Assembly: GCF_026151205.1 (NCBI RefSeq)
Contig: NC_087084.1
Span: 5,637,538-5,697,537, forward strand
DNA: 60,000 nucleotides
Reading direction: 5' to 3'
Source of the DNA: Bolinopsis microptera
Taxonomy: Eukaryota; Ctenophora; Tentaculata; Lobata; Bolinopsidae
A model generated the notes under the pieces. The model ran no database searches, was not told the origin of the DNA, and worked only from the letters and a program-made list of their open reading frames with translations. Below, piece by piece: positions 22,946 to 34,300 of the stretch; position 1 is the stretch's first letter; each line of letters starts with the position of its first letter. A program made the translations under genes and the position numbers.

Positions 22946-24292
22946 AATACTCCTCCTAGAATTATAGTTGTGTTAGTTTATGTCTTTATCCTATTGCACT
23001 ATCTTTTTATTAACGTTTTCTGACTTGATTAATCCTTCACAGCATAAATACTCAATTTTAAAAGTTTTCATTTTATTCTGTTCTATTTTTTATTCTGAAT
23101 ATTTTTTACTTTGTTCTATTTTGTTCTATTTTGTACTTTTTTTTCTTTTTTGTTCTAAATTCTATTCTGTTTTGTAACAAAATTCTTGTGTTGCCTGGTT
23201 GTGATCTAGGTTTTTGATATTCATTTCCCATTAGTTGGAAATCTTTTTCAGAGTAAACTGAATTTATGAACGATTTTGTAGAACTCTTAAATTTGTTAAT
23301 ATGTTGTATGCTGGTCTGAGTTCACCCATTTGTTTTGTTAATTGTGAAACTACCATTTGTTGGACAAGGGTTAATAATATAATGATAACCTTCATAAACC
23401 TAGATCTCTAGACTCTAGAATAGTCTAGATAAAGCTTACTCTGATTTGTATCACACAAAAGCAGTTTAAATGCAATCATTGCCGGTAGTACTTGTTCTAT
23501 TCATTCGAGCAATTATTACTTAGATTGTCCATTTCATCATTCATTTGCTCTATTGTAACCAAATTGCTCTTTTGGGAACCAATTATCAACGCAAAACTTG
23601 CCTCCCTTCTCAGTTCTCACTAGATAGCTTGTACAAGTATATAATTGGTGTTTTAATAACTTGTGTACTTCTAATTTTCTTTTTGTGGCTTGTAAAACTC
23701 TTACAGTCTCAGTGCCAGCCTGACAGCCTGTAATCTAATTTGTGCTTGTACTTTGCGAATAATGAACATAATTGTATAATTCGAATAATAAACATTTGAT
23801 TAGCACAGCTATGTAGAAATTTGAACCGTCGCTTTTTGTTTTGTCCTTATATCCGTGTTTTAGACTCCACAATTTCTCCTCAGATCAGTTCAGGAATTTA
23901 GATTATGCTCAGTATTTTCTATTATTCTCCCATGGTTTGTCTATGTTATCAGAACGGCATCAAATTGTACCTTCCATTTTGCTCAAAGTACAAGCGAGAG
24001 TTAAATGTGTATCCGGGAATCATAATACAATCTGTAACAGATTCTGTAACAGAAACACCCAAACTATATTCATCACATTCTGTACTACAGACTCTGTACC
24101 AGATTCTGTAACAGATTCTGTAAAATTCATTTACTCCTCATACTTATTTAAGCTTTGCATTTTTGATGCCCAGTTGGTTTTGAAGTTACTCCCTCTTTTA
24201 ACGTCATATAACGCTAGGATACAACCTGTATTTTACCATACCCTTATCAATTGTACAATCTAGCGATTCTTAGATTCCTTGTTCTTCAGTTG
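22946..24292. other. Intergenic DNA between arrestins C and D
   Basis: T-rich tract with TTCTATTTTGT-like repeats at 23060-23175, and AGATTCTGTAAC-like short repeats at 24030-24122. No gene or mobile element was recognised. Confidence 0.6.
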
Positions 24293-25885
24293 ATGGGAAT
24301 TGATAACTTTGCTATTCGTCTCAACAAACCCTCTGGAGTCTACTACGCAGGAGAAACACTATCAGGAAATGTGCAATTCATAACTACAAAACCGTATAAT
24401 TCAGATGGAGTGTTTATCAAATATATTGGTAGAGCTGATGTAAACTGGACGGAGGGCTACAAAGGTAAAGAAATCAGCATAATCTTATGTTGCTAATGTG
24501 ACAGTAACTGGTAATAATTTAGTTAATCGAGAAGATATTTTTATAATAAATCTGAAGGTAGTTTCTGCTACAAAAAGGACCTGAATCAGATAGTGTTTCC
24601 CATAAACAGCACATTACTTGCAGGCAATACTGACAACAGAAGTGGACCTGGTCAGGAAGCTGCCGTTCCTTACGAAGCATATGAAGTCTACATCGACAAA
24701 TTGGAGTTGCTGTACTCACCTCCGGACGGCAAACTAACAGCCAACAAATACTCCCTGCCTTTCTCCATAAAGCTTCCACCGCACATACCAAGTTCATTTA
24801 CCGGCTCAGTTGGTAAGATAGTGTACCAGGTTAGGGCAGATGTCCACCTCAGTGGGATACACACAGCAGCAAGTGTAACTCTCCCCTTCACTGTTCTAGG
24901 TGTCAAGGATCTCAAGTTTGAGGTCCACCTTCATAACCCTGTTGCAATGAGCAACAACAAGACATTTAGTACGATGTACCACGACAAGTCACTTGGAGCA
25001 GTGTCGGTCTGGAGAAAGTCGAAGCCCATTATTGCCCATCTCAGCATTAACAAGCAGGGGTTTGTCTCCGGTGAGGATATCCTAGTGTCTGGTGTTATAA
25101 ATAATGAGAGTGACGTGGATATCAAAGAGTGTGAACTAAAACTGATAGAAACCGCTCAGTATCGGGTGGGAGGCGGCAAAAAAAGTGAGAAAATCACAGC
25201 ATATAAATGTACCCAGCCGGCTATAGACAAGGAATCAAAAGCAATTTGGGATAACGTTCCAATTACTGTTCCTTGCATTCCACCATCAGGTCTGGATGGT
25301 TGCAGTATCATCACCAATTCTTACTCCGTGTTGATACGCATTATTCCTTGCGGAGTACATTTTGCTCTTGAACTGTCATGTGACATCACCATAGGAACCA
25401 TTCCTTTCCAAGAGGAAACAGTTTCACTTCCAATACCTCCACCCTCCGAAGCAGGATACGCACATTTAACAACCCCAGAAGCAAGTAAAGATGGGTATGA
25501 TCCTGCTCCACCAGGCCTCCCAAGTGGTTACCCTGCTCCCCTCTCCAAGTCATTACCGCCACTGCCGGTGCCTGTACCGTCACGACCACTGTCTTTACCA
25601 CCTCTGCCAGGATCTAAGGTGTTTAAGGTAAATCGTAATGCACAAAGGTCTAGTGAGTCAGCTCAAACGGAAGGTTCTCGAGAGAAAACCCCCATCCCTG
25701 GTGCACTGATTGTTCCCTCTGCATATGTGTACCTTAGGGGTGTCAAACTTAGGGGTGTCAACAAACCAAAATCATATCAGTCAATCCACAAAACCTCTAC
25801 AAATAAACGGGATGAGGACGATGATCAGGCGAGTTATGTCTCTGAATACAACAATTCTCCAAGGTCTATCCGGACTTTTTGTTAA
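24293..25885 (+). CDS. Alpha-arrestin (ARRDC-like), copy D, lacking PPxY
   Basis: There are two exons, 24293-24464 and 24624-25885, joined in phase 1 at the same place as in A and B (477 aa). Both arrestin domains are present (GVYYAGETLSG, LPPHIPSSFTG, GKIVYQVRADVHLSG, SGLDGCSI, GVHFALELS, GTIPF). An insert of about ten residues (KSLGAVSVWR) lies near the interdomain link. The tail differs from A and B: there is no PPxY, but there are polyproline stretches (LPPLPVPVPSRPLSLPPLPG) that could bind SH3 domains, then a basic Ser/Thr-rich end. It may have lost direct Nedd4-ligase binding or use another partner; this is inference. It is more diverged than A or B, hence an older duplicate. Confidence 0.92.
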
Positions 25886-27630
25886 CACTGCAGTGTAACA
25901 GCATGTTGGTCGTCAGTAAGTGCAGTGTGTGATATCACTGCGTTGCTGTGATATATGTAGCTTGAGATATATCTTGGTGTTATATTGTGTTATCCATCCA
26001 GAAGGACAGCAGATCACCAGATGGTCTGCGAGGAAAGACCTGAAATGTTTTTTCAAATGTTGATGGGAGAAACATTGAACTGCGAGGAAATTTAAATCTT
26101 TCTGGATGTGGGATTGTGTTACCTCGAGTCTAACTTATATATCGTTGACCCTAACAGAGTGCCCTGCCTTGAATGATGAATTAGTAAATAACTTTAAAAG
26201 TTTGACTCGATATCTCAAATCATGGCCCGTTATTACAGTTTCAAGATCTGATGTTCAGATAGATTTAAGAATTCATGTTATTATACCGGCAGTTTATCAA
26301 CAGAATCTTTACAAAAATGAATTGTGAATTTATTCTTGTTTTTGTCTGACAAATTGTCTTGTTCCTGACTTTATCTTGTTAATGTTTAAAAAATAAAAAT
26401 GTTGACTCAGATGCACCAGGTTCCCACGTCATCAAAATATTCAATAATCAATAACTACACTGTAGATAATAATGAGTTGTCAGTTGTATTATTGTCAGTT
26501 GATGTTTATTTGACTAAAAAATGCGTCTATAATAAAAATTGGTTTTTTCAAACATTAGTCTAATACGGGCTTTTGCGTGCTTTTGTGTGCTTCTGCATGC
26601 TTTTGTGTGCTTCTCTATTGTTATTATATATAACAACACAAAAGTTATGTTATCAGATAAAAGTGTAATCTGAGAGGCTCCTAGTCAGAAATGTGCTGCC
26701 GTGCTCGTTACTTGGTTTCTATGGGCACTGCTATGGATTTAAATTACACGTTTTGTGTGTTGCGTTAAGTACAATATCTTTAAAACCGTCTGAGCCATTG
26801 TTTCTTCAGAGTTAAATCAAACATCCGTCAAAAAAGTATGTAAAGTTAACAATAGTCCGACGTCTGATTCTGAGCCACGATAAAGAACCAATCTTACTCT
26901 CTAGTCTAGGAAAGCCATACGAGTCTTACATTTAATGACTCAACAGTTACTTGCTCTGAACTGCAGAATACACCTGCCCCACGTGATCATGTCACGTGAT
27001 CATGTCACGTGATCATATCACGTGATGTTATACCACTTAAAGGTGCCTCTGTCAGGTACTATTGTATTAGTACATACAGGAATGTGAACATGTCCGCTAA
27101 TAGGGAGCTTGGGTATGAGGAAAATAATTCCTCTGATGATTATGTTATGGAAACTTCTTTTTATTTTGGTTCCTTTGTTTATATACAATACTAATGAAAT
27201 GTTCGTGTCGGAGGAAGCTAACCGATATTACTAAACTTTCTTATATTTACAGCTGTTCATCTAAAATTTAAAAAAATCTTCATGTTATGGAGCTAGACTG
27301 ACGTTTTCACCCCATTACATAATACTCGATAAATGTAATAAATTTGTAGTGTTGTAATTAGTTCATATCTGTCTAGCCTCCTTTTCCAGAGGCTGACAGG
27401 TGGGAGGCAGTTAAACTATGTATCAAATACCACAAGTCACTTGTTACGGACTAGACAATGTTACTGTTGTGTAACTTAAGCCAGTAAGTTGATGTGGCTA
27501 GACTTGGCTCAGCTTACAGTACATTACATCAGTGCTCCATGAGTCATGCCTGTCATATGAATGGAAGGAATGTTAACACTAAACGTATAACTGTAACTTT
27601 AAAATAAACTGATTATACTCTATTGTAACA
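25886..27630. other. Intergenic DNA downstream of arrestin D
   Basis: A possible poly(A) signal AATAAA lies near 26390, about 500 bp after the stop. Short TGTGTGCTTCTGCATGCTTT repeats occur at 26570-26612. A small open stretch from ATG at 27090 (MSANRELGYEENNSSDDY) may be chance or an unlinked first exon. No other gene seen. Confidence 0.5.
26979..27026. promoter_or_regulatory. Four tandem CACGTGA palindromes
   Basis: CACGTGATCATGT is iterated about every 16 bp, giving four CACGTG E-boxes (three as TCACGTGA) alternating with TGATCA palindromes. CACGTG is the site of USF/MITF/Myc-type bHLH factors. It lies about 1.3 kb before the myotubularin start. Regulatory use is inference. Confidence 0.5.
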
Positions 27631-28313
27631 GTGACACCACTAGATGTAGCTGTGACTCCACTAATACTCACACACTAGATGTAGCTGTGACTCCACTAAT
27701 ACTCACACACTAGATGTAGCTGTGACTCCACTAATACTCACACTAGATATAGCTGTGACTCCACTAATACTCACTCACTAGATATATAGCTGTGACTCCA
27801 CTAATACTCACTCACTAGATATAGCTGTGACTCCACTAATACTCACACTAGATGTAGCTGTGACTCCACTAATACCCACTCACTAGATGTAGCTGTGACA
27901 CCACTAATACCTACACACTAGATGTAGCTGTGACACCACTAATACCCACACACTAGATGTAGCTGTGACTCCACTAATACCCACACACTAAATGTAGCTG
28001 TGACACCACTAATACCCACACACACTAGATGTAGCTGTGACTCCACTAATACCCACACACTAGATGTAGCTGTGACACCACTAATACCCACTCACTAAAT
28101 GTAGCTGTGACACCACTAATACCCACTCACTAGATGTAGCTGTGACTCCACTAATACCCACACACTAGATGTAGCTGTGACACCACTAATACCCACACAC
28201 TAAATGTAGCTGTGACACCACTAATACCCACACACTAGATGTAGCTGTGACACCACTAGATGTAGCTGTGACCCCACTAATACCCACACACTAGATGTAG
28301 CTGTGACACCACT
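27631..28313. repeat. ~33 bp minisatellite directly upstream of the myotubularin gene
   Basis: About twenty copies of a unit containing CTAGATGTAGCTGTGAC and CCACTAATACC, with small length changes (CACACA/CTCA). The array stops about 28 bp before the presumed start codon at 28342. Confidence 0.95.
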
Positions 28314-28341
28314 GTAGCAATGGCTTACTCGCTCCACCACA

Positions 28342-31300
28342 ATGGAATTTACGGAGCTGATAAAGATAAAACAGATAAAGAATGTGAGGTGTTTGTTAGA
28401 TGTGTTTAGTGAGGTACCGGAGGGGCCGGGTGTGGTTATTGTATCTGCTCACGTGCTCTGCTATGAGAGCGGCTCACTCAAGGTTTGTTAATTAATAAAT
28501 TATGTATTTATTTTATTTTATAAATTAATAAATTCATGTTTTTACGGCTCAAAATTGTCGTAAATACTGATTAATTCCTCCAGATACCCAGATATAATTA
28601 TTTATCACAGCTTTTAGATAATTGTTTTGTCTCTGATTTTAAAAATCAATGTTTGAAATTTGATATCTCTTCTTTAATTTCAAATGACGTGTTGAAGTGT
28701 AGTATGTCCTAAATTTCAGACAATAATTTAATCCCTTTATAACTTTATAATGTTGAATGATATTTTGTGCACATATTCTCATTAGAAATCTCTTGTTCAA
28801 CTATTAAAAATGAGATTTAAACTTCATCATAACTTTTTAACAGGCGGCTTATTTCCGCTCCCTAACGTGCATTTCACCCTAACGACACCAACACTTCACC
28901 CCTCTTACTCCCCCAGTTCCAAGTTCTCCACAAAATGATCCAGTCGGTGATCCAGGAAAAGTCAGCAAGTACCCAGGAATGTACACAGTGTACTGTGTAC
29001 TGTAAAGACTTTCGGTGTATAACCCTCTACATTGAACAGGTGAGGGAACAAAGAACAACATGCTAATAGCTCTTAGTTAAGAGAAGAGCAGAGAGCGTAG
29101 CCTCTTTTACATATACGGTATCCATAGAACATTATACTTCTTAATTTGGATAAGGGACATTGCTCATATTATTACGTAAGCTAGATGTTGCATGTTCAGA
29201 CCCTCTTCCTTAAGCCCCTGTACACACTGCTATTCTGTAGAAATTAGACTATTAGTTATTACGTTATACTATGTAAATTATCCCAGGGGATGTTGGACCG
29301 TGTTAAAAGGATGTGTATTGTACCGTGTTGGCTGTGATCCAGGTTTAATTGATGCACTTAAATAATTTCTAATCGGCTAGAATGTACAGGGTGGAGGGGC
29401 TCAGGGGGGGGGGGGGGTCTTATAACATAGCCATTAGCCGTGTTTCATATTTGAGATCTGTAACTTTGCAGACGGTATACTGTAACTACTCATTCCAAGA
29501 TTCCGTCTCTATAATTTGAAAATTCGATCTGTAGAAGCCACACCCAATTGCAATCGACACTGAAAGTTTTATACTCGTGTTTGAGAACATGCTAGAAACT
29601 CCATTTTAAAATATTGCAATAGGTTATTAAATGTGGAATATCATCTTACAATCAGAAGTAACAGTGAAATTTCTGAATTAGATGACGCGAAACGAATTTA
29701 AAATAACGACGTTATGAAGCAATTTTATTTTCTCGTTAGCAAATTTGATTGGGTAGTCACGACTCATGTGATAGCGTACTACGACCCATCGTATGTATAT
29801 TGTAAACTGATATTTGACCCTCCCCCTAAATTAAGAAATTAGCCTCACATTAATAACTTAATTAATTAACTGAGTAATAATTCCATCACTTTGTTTCAGA
29901 AGTTAGACTGTGATCTGTTGGTTGAAACACTGAACTTGTTATCTAACTTAGATAACATTGAACTTACCCTCCCTTTTTACTGTAAACCTAAATCCAAGGT
30001 AGTTATTATTTTCTTTATAATTTTATAATCTAGTAACCAAAACTCACAGAAACTTGTGCTAAATTATTGCGAAGCTTGTACAGTCTTACAGTATAAACTG
30101 TTAAAAATATGATGATAAAATTTTAAACATGACAGTTTATTGATAAAAGGTTAAATGACCAACATTCATTAAATTCCAGGAAGAAGTTTATGAGAGTTAT
30201 GATGAGCATTTGGAGTTGGAATGGTTAGAATTTCCTCCGAGTGGCTGGACAATTTCACGTGCTAATTCTAATTTCCAGGTAATTGATCATCAGGTTATTA
30301 ATTACAGCAGATACCATTTCCGTTGTAAAGTATTAATAATTTAAGTATGTCCGCATGGATTGCCTAATTGCGTTTAATGTTCGTTAAATGTCAGTTGATT
30401 TTGACAAAATGGGTTAGATAAGACGGTTTACCGACAATTCCGCCCACTTCGCACGCATTAACAGGCTATTAATAGCTTCCCAATCAGTGATTTGATTCGT
30501 CATGTCAGATTCTCAAAACGACAATTGCGCCTCAAGCATAATTGACATTATGTTGCAAGAGTTACAAAATTAAATTGATCATCGTCGGGGTTTTTGCGAT
30601 ATCCCCAGGAATATTTGGTGGATATTTGGAATATTTGGTGGATATTTCACGTGTAGAGTCATTGTAGAATTATCAGCTTTCAACATTAAACAATATTTAT
30701 CAGACGTTTACTAAACATCTGATAATTATTCTGATAATTTTCTATCAAGAGCCTCAACTTTTGTTTTCTCCAGACGTGACTAAATCACGGTTAATTTAAT
30801 TAATATCCTGTATGGCAGTATGGCAGTATGGTCTATTAATACTTCTAGACAAGCAGCGTACTCTATAACTTTATAGGGATGGCACCAGGTATTACAAAAC
30901 ATCTTACATTACACTACATCCAAATTCCAAACCCTGGCCTCATGACATGAAAGCCTTGTTTTAATTTCTATTGTAAAGCACTAATACTTGATATAAAACA
31001 TCTAACATTATACTATAATAGTAATAAGTAATTCTACATATTATTTGAGATGTGACGGTGGTCATGTTGTGGTCTTATACCGAGACGACCATAATTCGTA
31101 TACAATAACACTTTCTCAGCAGACAGACCGTGGCATTGACCAGGTGGTTGCACGTGGATTAATCCTACTGGAGGAGAATAATTGTACGTTTTAGAAGTGA
31201 GATTGTTTAGAAGGCATTTCTCTGGACCTTTTTAGCTGTACAGCTGCAGAACTATTAGTCAAACAAATATTTAACATATAAATTCGTTTGAAATGTCTGA

Positions 31301-34300
31301 TTTTCATGAAACCTAAGATTATCCCTACTTTTCACGGTTTTCCCAAGGACTTAGGAAGTTAGGAACTTCCGGGCCAGTTTTATGACTAGGACTCAGGAGT
31401 CAGGACATGAGTGGTTTATCATTATCTTTCTCGATAAATACTTAATGATTTGAGTGTAGAGAATCCCTAAATAAGGGAAATAACACAGCAATAAATATAA
31501 GCAATCTGATAAACATGGAGCAAAGTAAAAGTTTCCACAAATGAAGGGTGTAAATAGCTATATTATGATATAGATAAGGAAATTCCCTTATCAGATATCC
31601 ACTCGATGTGGCAAACTCATTTATAGACAAAGCTACAAAAGTTGGGAACTTTCTGCCCGGATAATATGTGAATACCAGCTGCAGCTGTACATTTCCAAGA
31701 TTCTCTGTTGAATCACTCAGTCGGTAGTCTACATGCTGTAACTCCTTATGTTATTCAGTCGGCAGGTCTGCACTCTGCGATATATAAGATTTAATTAACT
31801 CTGGTAAACCTCATCAAAGTATCGTAAAATACGAAAGACAAATTATATTATTATATTATTTGGTGTATAACTCTACTTGTAGTAAACGTGTAACTAAGAG
31901 TAAGAATCTTCAGAAGTCTTTTCTTCCAGAGCGAATTAATCCTTACTGGAACAAACTCCCTTCTGATGTCAAAATTGAGGAGATTTTGAGTTTTTAGATT
32001 AAGTTATTTATTAAAGCTAGAGGAGTTTAAGAAAAGATGTATTGGTAAAACCAGCAACATTAATTACAAGAGGTGGCAGGTGTAATCAGTGGCGTAACGT
32101 TGTATGTCCCCCCCCCCCCCTCTAAAAAAGCGCCCCCCTATTGGCGCCCCCTCCCCTTTTAGCGCCCCTCCCTAAAATTAGACAAATAAGGTGATGTTAG
32201 AGGATACTGAAAATCTCTAAAAATGTGTTTCTAGAGCAAAACTTGCAGTTTTGGTAGTTCTGTAGTCACGTTTTTCAAAATTGTTCCCCCCCCCCCCCCA
32301 TTTTTGTGAACTGAATGAAATTTCATGAAGGCATAGTAAAGTGCAAAAAGTGTTAGGACAATTTGTATCGGTGCAGATTTCCGCATTAAGGTATTGAATT
32401 ATTAATCATTTTTGTATGTGTGAGTGCGATAGCAATAATAAATCACAGATCACTCTTGTTTCAAATAACGAAATTCCGGAATTTAGGAAGTACAATTGCT
32501 AAACACTGTAGACTAATTCTTAAAATTCTTTGGCAATAAAATATGTTGTTTAACGCCCTCCGAAATTTAGAGAGGGCCCTATCTTACTGTGTTACTTTAA
32601 ACTAAGTGTGTTAACAATTGTGTAAATCGTTTTATTTATATCCGTTCTCCGACCACATGGAATTAGAAAACTATCGTATTTACGGGACCCGCATCGCCGG
32701 ATCGATATTTTGCTAGGTATGTGCACTCTGCGCACGAACTCTTTTCAATCGAACCGCGCGCGTATGTAGAACTCAGTGACGCACATGCTTCTGATAGCAT
32801 ACACGCATTTCACTGCAGTTTACATTTACTTCCGAGTACCACTCTTACTCATGTAAAGGCTATTTTTTTCCCCAACATTAATACTGATTATGATCCTTAC
32901 TATATCATGCTAAAATTCAACGTGGACAAGTAAGACTGTTTGACCTCACAAAGTCTCTTCTTCTTCCTCGTTTGCCTCCTCGTCTCCCTTGATAGAATTT
33001 ATTCTATTCAGTAACTGCAAATAAATCTACTAACTAACCACTTAGTTAACAAATAACTACGTCGCTAGTAAGTCAGTTGTTAACTTACAAACTTATAACA
33101 GATAGCGATACTTACTAATTAACTAATTAACTAATTAACTAATTAACTAATTAACTAATTAACTAATTAACTAATTAACTAATTAACTAATTAACCAATT
33201 AACCAATTAACTAATTACAGATAACGGAGTGGTACAGTGAGATACTAGTGATTCCAGCAGGGTGGGAGGATGTTATGTTGAAGCTTGCGGAATGTCGTGT
33301 AGAGGAACGAGTTCCCCGTCCCACCTACATGTACACACATTCCACACGCGGTAAGGTTAGTTAGTCTTCTTATCTTACGTTTTGTTAATTAAATTAGTCT
33401 ACTTATTATTTTGTTTTCCTTAAATTTTGTTTTCCTTATCTTATGTCTTAGTACACTAATTTAAAACACCATTCAGTCAGGTTACCACATTTTTCTGACT
33501 ATGAAAATATTAGGCCGTTTTATATTGATATTGCTTAAAGTAACAAACAAACACAACAAATTAGATGATTTAATAAATCAAACAATTTCAGTGTATGGTG
33601 ATAACAGTAGGTGATCTACAAGTTGCAAACTCGTTACAATATAAGATCACTGATAAGGACTACCGTGATATTGACTGCATGTATATGAAGAGTGTTCTGG
33701 ATTGTTCGGGAGTCGCGACTATTGTTACCGAGAGTCATTTTAAAGGTAAAATTCATCTCAGCTGTAAAATTTTCTGAGGTGTTTGGATGCTGTTTCATCG
33801 TATCTAAACACGAAATTAAATTTGATGATGTACTGTACTAAAATATTTACTGTTGAATTGCAATCAGTACCCACCACAAATGTATTAAAAGAGGTGACCC
33901 GGCTTTATTCTTTAAACTGGATTTTAAAGTTAACTGTATTCAGATAAGTTAAAAAAGCGAGACTACGATGGCTGGGATCAGCTCAAGTTGAATGTCCCTA
34001 CTGAAGATTTGAAATCTTGTATCGGTGAGACATCTTTATTATCAGCTGTAATAACTAATTTCCATAATATACATAAAGATCTTTATATAATATTATTATA
34101 TAAAGATCTTCGTGTATATTATTGATCGCAAAAGCATTGCGCACGACTGATACTCGTAAAATCTGTGAAAGTTTAAATATTCCGATCTACAGATTTAAAC
34201 TTTGGACGGTAGAGTATAGTCTTGTTATATTGTTGAAGATAATACATACCACTACTTAAGTAGCATCAACAGTTTATTTAAAAAATCATGTCACCTCCGC

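Noticed and set aside
31131-31190. Candidate myotubularin exon (QTDRGIDQVVARG after a TTTCTCAG acceptor)
   Set aside because: Family alignment joins exon 4 (SRANSNFQ) directly to exon 5 (ITEWYSEILVIP) with no gap, and the next donor is out of phase.
33608-33613. Alternative acceptor (CAG/TAG) for myotubularin exon 6
   Set aside because: It needs a phase-1 donor at 33350. The AAG|GTTAGT donor at 33355 with TTTCAG at 33591 keeps phase 0 and preserves family-like residues (GKCMVITV).
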